Shown here piece by piece: positions 1-5,164 of a stretch of 6,666 nt of DNA (its first letter is position 1; every line of letters begins with the position of its first letter). The notes below the pieces were generated by a model that was given only the letters and a program-made list of their open reading frames with translations, had not been told where the DNA came from and ran no database searches. Source of the DNA: SLFT01 sp964493075 (lineage in GTDB: Bacteria > Hydrogenedentota > Hydrogenedentia > Hydrogenedentales > CAITNO01); contig CAZBNU010000227.1 of the NCBI GenBank assembly GCA_964493075.1, positions 1 to 6,666 on the forward strand, read 5' to 3'. Position numbers and translations under genes: made by a program.

Positions 1-315
1 ATATCCCAAATATCCTAATGCAGGTGTGGCAAATGCAAAAGCCTGCGCTTCAGTTATCGCGTCGGCACGGGTCTTCCCTTGGACGTACTCTTTTTCTTCG
101 CCATGCCAAAATCCTTTCCTATATGCCAATATTACAGCACCGTCTTCCGAGACCATAACTGTTGAATCACATTTGTCATCAATACAAAACGTTTTGCCTG
201 GAAGCCCTTTTTCAAAAGAAATACCCGGGGGTTCAACAACAGTTACATTTTCCATATTCAGCACTTCGGACAGGAAATCCTCTACTTTTTGAGAAGGTGT
301 TACTTCTTCGGTCAT
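1..315 (-). CDS. Unrecognised protein, N-terminal part, runs off the left edge
   Basis: Reading the minus strand from an ATG at 315-313 gives 105 codons with no stop before the window edge, so the gene is cut at its 3' end. The visible part begins MTEEVTPSQKVEDFLSEVLN and looks soluble. It has an acidic helix-like N-terminus, two cysteines (C44 and C49) in a short CIDDKC motif, then a beta-rich stretch (SEDGAVILAYRKGFWHG, about 56-72) and an alanine-rich helix (about 82-99). I do not recognise the family. The ATG is preceded by AGGGA at 321-325 with a 5-base gap, which favours this start. However, the same frame stays open upstream to a TAA at 430-432 and encodes a strongly hydrophobic segment with possible GTG (348) and TTG (372) starts, so a membrane-anchored longer form is possible. 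A good promoter lies upstream at 429-457. Coding status rests on the open frame, the ribosome binding site and the promoter. Confidence 0.62.
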   Translation of the reverse strand, partial: MTEEVTPSQKVEDFLSEVLNMENVTVVEPPGISFEKGLPGKTFCIDDKCDSTVMVSEDGAVILAYRKGFWHGEEKEYVQGKTRADAITEAQAFAFATPALGYLGY

Positions 316-612
316 TCCGGTCCCTATCGGCCAAAAAACAAAAATCACGGTGAATGTAATAATTGTGCTCAACCAACAAAGCCATTCCTGTTTTTCACTC
401 GTGTTAGTAATGGTGTATTTCCCTTCTTTTTAAATTCGCTTCACGCGCTTTTGTCAAATAAACTATTCCTTAATTACTACTATGTTATAGTTGACAAGCC
501 TTGGATATTCATGGATTCTAAATGGCAAACTGGAGGAAAATCGGGAAAGGGCAATGATGAGTGCATAAGAACAACCCTCTCCTTTCTTTTTCAATTGTTA
601 TTTTTGCCCCTT
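316..612. other. Intergenic region between the left-edge gene and the HEPN gene
   Basis: This A/T-rich stretch of about 300 bases has no convincing gene. It holds the TTGACA/TTTAAA promoter and leader for the left-edge gene. It also holds a perfect 5-base inverted repeat, ACTAT/ATAGT with a 3-base loop, at 479-491. A 28-codon minus-strand reading frame (566-480) has a good AGGAG upstream but no other support. No hairpin followed by a T-run is seen downstream of the HEPN stop, so the end of that transcript is not marked by a recognisable intrinsic terminator. Confidence 0.5.
429..457 (-). promoter_or_regulatory. Sigma70-type promoter for the left-edge gene
   Basis: On the minus strand a perfect -35 box TTGACA (452-457) is followed by exactly 17 bases and then TTTAAA (429-434), which matches the TATAAT -10 consensus at four of six positions. 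Transcription would begin near 422. This leaves a leader of about 107 bases before the ATG at 315, or about 50 bases before the TTG at 372. No other plausible minus-strand gene starts in between, so the left-edge gene is the natural target. Confidence 0.55.
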
Positions 613-1014
613 TTAACTTTCTGACAGGAATTGTTCTATGGCTTTGACAAAGCGTTCTGCTGTTTCAATGGCGTCACTTGCTTCCTCTGGATCAGGTTCA
701 TAAATGATTTTATAGTCATGCTCCTGTCGCAGTTCAAATAATTTGTGCAGATTTGAGGAGAATTCCTTGGGCAACAGTCCTGTTCGTATGAATCCTGTGT
801 CAAAAGCGCCAATAACGCCGGAATGTTTTGAATAAGATTTTCCTTCGCGCAACAGCAAGGCGAGAACAGCATAGAACATGGCATAATAAGCACGATTTAT
901 GATGCTACGCGTGCTGCCATTACCTACCTCAAGGCAGCGAGCGTCTTCTATGGCTCTATTTGCCTGTTCCATGCGGTATTTGATGAGGGTGGTGATGGCT
1001 TCATCCTGGTTCAT
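613..1014 (-). CDS. HEPN-domain protein, HepT-like toxin of an MNT/HEPN module
   Basis: A 133-residue, mostly helical protein starting MNQDEAITTL. The hallmark RAYYAMFYA motif lies at 41-49, in the helix typical of HEPN proteins of the COG1895/PF05168 group. A second motif, LRQEHDY, lies at 95-101 and is followed by an acidic YEPDPEEA stretch and a final helix (about 112-131). Length fits the family. In characterised HepT toxins, R-x4-H-x-Y is the RNase active site and its tyrosine is the residue modified by the partner nucleotidyltransferase. Here the spacing is R96-x2-H99-x-Y101, so the canonical site is not present as such and RNase activity is uncertain. The start is chosen because ATG at 1014 overlaps the stop of the nucleotidyltransferase gene as ATGA, implying translational coupling. 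The frame remains open upstream to 1080, but that part lies within the partner gene. Assignment to the HEPN family is firm; toxicity is inference. Confidence 0.88.
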   Translation of the reverse strand: MNQDEAITTLIKYRMEQANRAIEDARCLEVGNGSTRSIINRAYYAMFYAVLALLLREGKSYSKHSGVIGAFDTGFIRTGLLPKEFSSNLHKLFELRQEHDYKIIYEPDPEEASDAIETAERFVKAIEQFLSES

Positions 1015-1331
1015 ACCAATATCCCGTCGCTTCGCACGGCTTGGGCCAGGGGAGAATAGTGTTCCGGGCCATTGTCCCATTCATCGCGGGTAAACAGGAT
1101 GGCGGCCACGACGATACCGGCATCAAAACCTGCCTGCCAGGTACATTCCGAGGCTATTTCACGGGTTTTTCGGTTAATGGGCTGATCCAGAATCACCAGA
1201 ACATCCATATCGGATTCTGTATCCGCATCGCCCCGCGCCCGGGAACCGAAGAGGATGATCTGATGCACCTTTAATCGCTCTTGAAGCAATCGCTTCAGGC
1301 GCTGAAGTATTTGTTGATCTAATGTGTCCAT
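1011..1331 (-). CDS. MNT-type minimal nucleotidyltransferase, MntA-like antitoxin
   Basis: A 106-residue protein starting MDTLDQQILQ. It has an N-terminal helix, then the nucleotidyltransferase signature ILFGSRARG (26-34) continuing to SDMDVLV (40-46). This is an exact G-S-x10-D-x-D motif (G29, S30, D41, D43). A likely third metal-binding carboxylate is D70 in the FDAGIVV strand. The active site therefore looks intact. In MntA/HepT systems this enzyme transfers AMP groups from ATP to a tyrosine of the HEPN toxin and neutralises it. The start at 1331 is preceded by GAGGA about nine bases upstream; a longer frame to 1403 has no ribosome binding site and would add 24 residues unlike the family. 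The gene precedes the HEPN gene and overlaps it by four bases, the usual order and coupling for this module. Confidence 0.88.
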   Translation of the reverse strand: MDTLDQQILQRLKRLLQERLKVHQIILFGSRARGDADTESDMDVLVILDQPINRKTREIASECTWQAGFDAGIVVAAILFTRDEWDNGPEHYSPLAQAVRSDGILV

Positions 1332-1352
1332 TACGTTGTGTCCTCGTATGCT

Positions 1353-1358
1353 ATTATG
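1353..1358 (-). promoter_or_regulatory. Possible -10 box for the MNT/HEPN operon
   Basis: On the minus strand CATAAT (five of six consensus positions) lies 21 bases upstream of the nucleotidyltransferase start codon. No good -35 box is found 16-18 bases further upstream, so the call is weak and a short leader is implied. Confidence 0.3.
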
Positions 1359-1394
1359 CTTTGTCTGCATTAAGTTTAGCACATTCCTGCTGAA

Positions 1395-1418
1395 AATGGC
1401 CATTCGTCATGACCATGA
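1395..1418. promoter_or_regulatory. Adjacent short palindromes in the divergent intergenic region, possible operator
   Basis: A perfect 10-base palindrome AATGGCCATT (1395-1404) is followed two bases later by the inverted repeat TCATG-AC-CATGA (1407-1418). Both lie between the divergently transcribed toxin-antitoxin and sugar operons. A regulator could bind here, but repeats this short arise by chance in about 200 bases often enough that the call is tentative. Confidence 0.25.
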
Positions 1419-1485
1419 GAACAAGTACCGCACCTTCGTTGCGTTACCAATTTCCTTTTTCGTTTTTCTCCTGTGAGTGGCTTCG

Positions 1486-1494
1486 TGGTATGAT
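1486..1494 (+). promoter_or_regulatory. Extended -10 promoter of the sugar operon
   Basis: TGG followed by TATGAT (five of six positions of TATAAT) forms an extended -10 element, TGnTATAAT type. The matching -35 region about 17 bases upstream is poor, as is common for extended -10 promoters. Transcription would start near 1501, giving a leader of about 54 bases before the first gene at 1555. No riboswitch or attenuator structure is evident in that leader. Confidence 0.4.
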
Positions 1495-1543
1495 GCGGGG
1501 GAAATTCATAGACCCTATACGAAACTGGTATCTTGATATTAAA

Positions 1544-1550
1544 GAGGAGG
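1544..1550 (+). promoter_or_regulatory. Strong ribosome binding site of the first operon gene
   Basis: GAGGAGG is a near-perfect Shine-Dalgarno sequence, with four bases between it and ATG at 1555. It settles that start, which also puts the twin-arginine signal at the N-terminus. Confidence 0.75.
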
Positions 1551-1554
1551 ACCC

Positions 1555-2871
1555 ATGGATCATCTAACACGAACTCGGCGTGGTTTTTTGAAGACTTGCA
1601 TTGCTGCAGGTGTGGCACCGGTTATGATCCCGAATGTGGTGTTTGGGGATACTGCGCCGAGCAAGCGGATTAACGTCGGCATGATAGGCATGGGACGGCA
1701 GGCGGTTCAGGTGAATTTTCCGCCTTTTCTGATGATGCCGGAGGTGCGGGTGGTGGCGTTGTGCGATGTGGACGGCTGGCGTTTGGCGGAGGCGAAGAAG
1801 CGGGTGGACGCTCATTACGGAAACAGTGATTGTGCTGTCTATCGGGATTTTCGGGAACTGCTTGCCCGTGACGACATTGACGCGGTGATGAACTCCACGC
1901 CGGACCATTGGCATGTGCCCATTTCGCTGGCAGCGGTGAAGGCAGGCAAACATATCTCCTGTGAGAAGCCGCTGACCTTGTCTATCGAACAGGGACGTAT
2001 GCTGGCGGATGCGGTGAAGGAAAAGGGCGTGGTGTTTCGCACGGATACGGAGTGTCGTTCCCATGCCGATATGCACCGCGTTGTGGAACTGGTGCGCAAT
2101 GGGTATGTCGGCAAGGTGACCCATATTGACGTGGGCGTACCCCAAGCGGATATGGCGGGTGGCAATCCTGAGCCCATGCCGGTGCCCGAAGAACTGGATT
2201 ACGAAATGTGGCTGGGGCCTGCGCCCGACAAAGCGTACACCCTTGACCGGGTACATCCGGTGAAATCCTGGAAACGGCCCGGCTGGATGCGGTGCGGCGA
2301 TACCTGCGAAGGCGTGATTACCAACTGGGGCACCCACATGCTGGATGTGGCGCAGCAGATTCTCGATACCGAGCGCACTGGGCCTGTGGAATTGGAATGC
2401 AAGGGAACCTTCCCGGCACCCGGTTCCGGGTTGTGGGATGTGATTTCTACTTTTGAAGCAAACTACCGTTATGCCGATGGGGTGACGCTCCATTACCACA
2501 CAGACTCCTTGGGTGCGTACATCAAGGTGACGGGAGAGGAAGGCTGGATTCACAGCGACTGGCATCGAAAAGGGCCGGGCATGATTGCCAGCGATCCGAC
2601 CATTCTGAAAGTGGAACTGAAAGACGATGCGAAACGATTCCCCATGCGCACGGATAAGCAGGATTTCATCAATGCGATTTTGACGGGCGAACCGGTGATG
2701 ATTGATGCGGAAATCGGGCATCGCACGTGCAGCATCGGTCAGATTGCCCATATCGCCGTGCAACGGGGCAAGAAACTAGACTGGAACCCGGACACGGAAA
2801 TCTTTACCAACGATGATGAGGCGAATGCACTGCTTACACGGCCAGTCCGTGGCAACTGGATGGAGGGATAA
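1555..2871 (+). CDS. Tat-exported Gfo/Idh/MocA family oxidoreductase
   Basis: A 438-residue NAD(P)-dependent sugar oxidoreductase predicted to act outside the cytoplasm. The N-terminus carries a twin-arginine signal: T7-R8-R9-G10-F11-L12-K13, then a hydrophobic stretch (about 14-30); cleavage near residue 31 is plausible. A Rossmann domain follows, with VGMIGMGRQ (41-49; glycines 42, 45, 47) and the strand end ALCDVD (68-73), whose acidic residues suggest NAD(H). STPDHWH (114-120) and CEKPL (136-140, catalytic-type K138) are family hallmarks. NWGTHMLD (257-264) supplies H261, the usual active-site histidine of the C-terminal beta-sheet domain. Length is normal for exported members. Tat export fits a protein that folds around its cofactor before transport, as in glucose-fructose oxidoreductase. 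Related proteins oxidise sugars, glycosides or inositols, often at C3; some are NAD-dependent glycosidases (GH109-like), which cannot be excluded. First gene of the operon. Family call firm, substrate unknown. Confidence 0.93.
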   Translation: MDHLTRTRRGFLKTCIAAGVAPVMIPNVVFGDTAPSKRINVGMIGMGRQAVQVNFPPFLMMPEVRVVALCDVDGWRLAEAKKRVDAHYGNSDCAVYRDFRELLARDDIDAVMNSTPDHWHVPISLAAVKAGKHISCEKPLTLSIEQGRMLADAVKEKGVVFRTDTECRSHADMHRVVELVRNGYVGKVTHIDVGVPQADMAGGNPEPMPVPEELDYEMWLGPAPDKAYTLDRVHPVKSWKRPGWMRCGDTCEGVITNWGTHMLDVAQQILDTERTGPVELECKGTFPAPGSGLWDVISTFEANYRYADGVTLHYHTDSLGAYIKVTGEEGWIHSDWHRKGPGMIASDPTILKVELKDDAKRFPMRTDKQDFINAILTGEPVMIDAEIGHRTCSIGQIAHIAVQRGKKLDWNPDTEIFTNDDEANALLTRPVRGNWMEG

Positions 2872-3723
2872 ATGATGCACTGTGAGTTGTCTGTTATGAT
2901 GCTGCTATCTGCTGGTTGTCTGTTTTCTGTTGTTGCTGTCGGCGATGACGCTCATCCTTTTTTTGCGTACAAGAACAGTATGGAGAAAAAGGTGGAGACT
3001 ATGGCGGAACAGGCGGCCATACTGGCGGAGATTGGATTTGACGGGTATGATCATCGCGAACTGGATGCGTTGGACGAGACCTTGAAGGCGCTGGACGCAA
3101 AGGGACTCAAACTCTTCACCATCTACTTCAAGGTGGATATTGATGCGCAAGATGCGTCGTTTAATGCAGGGTTGCCTGAGGCTTTGCCGTTACTGAAAGA
3201 CCGGGGCACGATTTTATGGTGCAACACCCACAGCAAACGGTTCAAACCGTCAGACCCTGCCGGGGACGAGTATGCCGTGCCCATATTCCAGAAACTGGCG
3301 GATATGTGTGCGCCTTATGGCGTTCGCGTCGCGCCCTATCCCCATGTCAATATGTGGGTGGAGTCGCCGGAAGACACGGGGCGACTTGCAGCAAAAGTCA
3401 ACCGTCCCAACTTCGGCACGTCCTTTAACCTGTATCATTGGAAGGTACTCAAAGGGGATTTGAAGCGTCCCATAGAAGAAGTGGCGAAACTTCTTGCTCC
3501 AAATCTTATGGTCATTTCCATCAACGGCGATGAGGGCAGCAAGATTGCCATTGGTCCGCTTGAGGAAGCGGACATTGCCGAATACAGGACGGTGCTGAAG
3601 GCATTTCGCGACCACGGCTATCGCGGGCCGGTGGGACTTCAATGCTATAACATTGAGGCCGACCCACGTGATCACCTGAAGGAGTCCATGACCGTATGGC
3701 AACAACTGAAGGAACAATTATGA
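2872..3723 (+). CDS. Exported xylose-isomerase-like TIM-barrel protein (sugar isomerase/epimerase/lyase type)
   Basis: A 283-residue protein with an N-terminal hydrophobic segment (about 7-23) ending AVG-DDA, a plausible Sec signal with cleavage after G24. LSAGC (12-16) loosely resembles a lipobox, but the hydrophobic stretch runs on past C16. The rest fits the AP endonuclease 2/xylose-isomerase-like barrel (PF01261): AAILAEIGFDGYDHRE near 48-63, ALDAKGLKLFTIYFKV (73-88), APYPHVNMWVE (154-164), GTSFNLYHWKVLKGD (182-196), VISINGDEG (214-222), and a C-terminal YRGPVGLQCYNI (250-261). I associate the SINGxD and GLQCY motifs with an exported subfamily of planctomycete-type genomes. The acidic metal ligands of typical members are not obvious; Q257 stands where the last glutamate is expected. 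The start codon follows the upstream TAA directly. GGAGGG at 2862-2867 serves ATG 2872 or the adjacent ATG 2875, with the second better spaced. It probably acts with the upstream oxidoreductase on the same compound. Confidence 0.85.
   Translation: MMHCELSVMMLLSAGCLFSVVAVGDDAHPFFAYKNSMEKKVETMAEQAAILAEIGFDGYDHRELDALDETLKALDAKGLKLFTIYFKVDIDAQDASFNAGLPEALPLLKDRGTILWCNTHSKRFKPSDPAGDEYAVPIFQKLADMCAPYGVRVAPYPHVNMWVESPEDTGRLAAKVNRPNFGTSFNLYHWKVLKGDLKRPIEEVAKLLAPNLMVISINGDEGSKIAIGPLEEADIAEYRTVLKAFRDHGYRGPVGLQCYNIEADPRDHLKESMTVWQQLKEQL
3708..3713 (+). promoter_or_regulatory. Ribosome binding site deciding the start of the membrane protein
   Basis: GAAGGA ends six bases before ATG at 3720, which overlaps the preceding stop as ATGA. 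An earlier in-frame ATG at 3696 has AAGGAG about 11 bases upstream but would overlap the previous gene by 28 bases. The 3720 start is therefore preferred. Confidence 0.6.
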
Positions 3724-5159
3724 TTTCCGAAAAGCAACAGAACCCCAATAATGAATATGTACCTTCCGTCTGGATGTTTGTCCTGTTTCCCGCGGTGGCG
3801 GTGCTGCTTGGCTGGGGCTTGCGCGGGTATATTGGCGGCGGGCCCTTCGCGGCCATGATCCCTGGCTGTTTTCTGGCGATGAGTCTGAGCCTGCTGCTGG
3901 GGCATGACCGGAACCAGGCGGTGATGGCGGCGTTGTTCGGCACCATCGCCATCGGCTACGGCGGCGAGATGACCTATGGGCAGACGCTGGGACTTGCCAG
4001 GGGCGCGGAAACCATGGGCTGGGGGATGCTCGGGGTGACGGTGAAAGGCGCGGTATGGGGACTCCTGGGCGGCGCGGTGTTCGGCGTGGGCATGACCTAC
4101 CGGCAATACGATGCGCGAACGGTGGTGAAGGGACTTGTTTTGACGGTTATCTTTCTTTTCATTGGCTGGAAACTGGTGAATGAACCGAAGTTGATTTATT
4201 TTTCCGACCCCGTTGATCGCCCCCGGGAAGAACTCTGGGCGGGATTACTCTTTGCTGCTGGTGCATTTCTGGTGTATATGCAGCGTAAGGGCAGGGGAGA
4301 GCAGGCAGGCATCCCGTTACGGTTCGCCTTGTGGGGCATGGTGGGTGGCGGACTGGGTTTTGGCGGTGGCACCCTGTTTCTGGTTTATGGGCCAAGTATC
4401 CCCGTACCGCAGGCATGGTTCGGCTGGTGGAAGGCTATGGAATTCTTCTTCGGGTTGATGCTGGGCGGCAGTTTCGGACTTTGCGCCTGGAGGTATCGGA
4501 AACTATTGCAACAGCAGGAAAGGGAAGCCGCGTCCTTGCCGGATGGACTTCTTCCAATAGTGGGGCTGGTGGCGTTGGTCGTTGTATTCTTCGTGGCATT
4601 TCCGATGATTGAAACCCGCCTGACCGACGTTGAGAATGCGGGTATTCTGGTTGTGGTGGCACGCAACATTTTCCGTCCACTCTACACCTTCGTGTTCTTC
4701 GGTGCGGTCTGTATCGCCCTAGGCTTGCGTTCTGTGTCCGCGGCATGGCAGGTGGCGATTACAGGCACGGCCTTCCACACGATTTTCGATCTCAACATAA
4801 ACTGGGAAAACAACAATGGCTTTCTTGTGCCCTGGAGTGTTCAGGCGGTGATCATGGTGGTGTTGCTGGGCGCCGTCGGCCTTCTTACCTATCGCCTGCA
4901 AAAACGGCCTGATGCCGTTCCCTGTCTGTATATGTTGCTGTTGTGGTTCTGCTACGGCATGGCGTGCATGCGGAGTTTTGTGAAGATGGATTACCTGTTC
5001 CCGGAGGAAGGTGCGGCAGGCGGTCTTGCTGCCGTGCTTGAAAAGCATCCTGCAATTCTGCCCATTCACGGCATCTTTACAGTTTCCACCATCGTCGTAG
5101 CTGTGTGTATTTGGATATTGGCGCGGCAGCGCCATAGTGACCTGAAAGAGGAACAATAA
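3720..5159 (+). CDS. Polytopic membrane protein of unknown function
   Basis: A 479-residue integral membrane protein with roughly 12-14 hydrophobic segments: about 17-35, 43-61, 66-81, 103-125, 137-152, 171-187, 202-224, 239-257, 276-296, 308-335, 339-355, 370-390, 402-418 and 447-468. Conserved-looking motifs are GWGLRGYIGGGPFAAMIPG (31-49), YGGEMTYGQTLGL (80-92), a glycine-rich MVGGGLGFGGGTLF (207-220), ARNIFRP (314-320) and a polar HTIFDLNINWENNNG (353-367) between two membrane segments. There is no signal peptide, ATP-binding motif or known transporter signature. I recall uncharacterised bacterial membrane proteins with similar GWG-RG and GG-MTYGQT motifs but no assigned function. The arginine, glutamate and histidine inside or next to membrane segments could mark a substrate or ion path. 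It overlaps the preceding gene by four bases and lies five bases before the symporter, so it is co-expressed with both. A transport, sensing or membrane-enzyme role are all possible. Confidence 0.85.
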   Translation: MISEKQQNPNNEYVPSVWMFVLFPAVAVLLGWGLRGYIGGGPFAAMIPGCFLAMSLSLLLGHDRNQAVMAALFGTIAIGYGGEMTYGQTLGLARGAETMGWGMLGVTVKGAVWGLLGGAVFGVGMTYRQYDARTVVKGLVLTVIFLFIGWKLVNEPKLIYFSDPVDRPREELWAGLLFAAGAFLVYMQRKGRGEQAGIPLRFALWGMVGGGLGFGGGTLFLVYGPSIPVPQAWFGWWKAMEFFFGLMLGGSFGLCAWRYRKLLQQQEREAASLPDGLLPIVGLVALVVVFFVAFPMIETRLTDVENAGILVVVARNIFRPLYTFVFFGAVCIALGLRSVSAAWQVAITGTAFHTIFDLNINWENNNGFLVPWSVQAVIMVVLLGAVGLLTYRLQKRPDAVPCLYMLLLWFCYGMACMRSFVKMDYLFPEEGAAGGLAAVLEKHPAILPIHGIFTVSTIVVAVCIWILARQRHSDLKEEQ

Positions 5160-5164
5160 CCATC

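Noticed and set aside
491..496. Perfect TTGACA on the plus strand
   Set aside because: No -10 box lies 16-18 bases downstream and no plus-strand gene follows before 1555.
480..566. A 28-codon minus-strand frame with AGGAG about 11 bases upstream
   Set aside because: The ribosome binding site lies in a purine-rich tract, the peptide has no recognisable feature, and no promoter or conserved context supports it.
26..624. Three overlapping plus-strand open frames (26-292, 162-353, 289-624)
   Set aside because: The first two lie opposite the minus-strand left-edge gene. The third starts at a TTG, has low-complexity Phe/Leu-rich sequence and no good ribosome binding site.
1376..1618. An 80-codon minus-strand frame crossing the intergenic region
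   Set aside because: It covers the promoter, ribosome binding site and Tat-signal codons of the oxidoreductase gene and has no domain or initiation signal.
1564..2763. A 399-codon open frame on the minus strand opposite the oxidoreductase gene
   Set aside because: It lies wholly antisense to a gene with clear family motifs and is rich in His, Arg and Pro as expected of a shadow frame. It has no recognisable domain.
3250..3717. Minus-strand frames opposite the TIM-barrel gene, and similar ones opposite the membrane protein and symporter genes
   Set aside because: They are antisense to well-supported genes and show no domain of their own.
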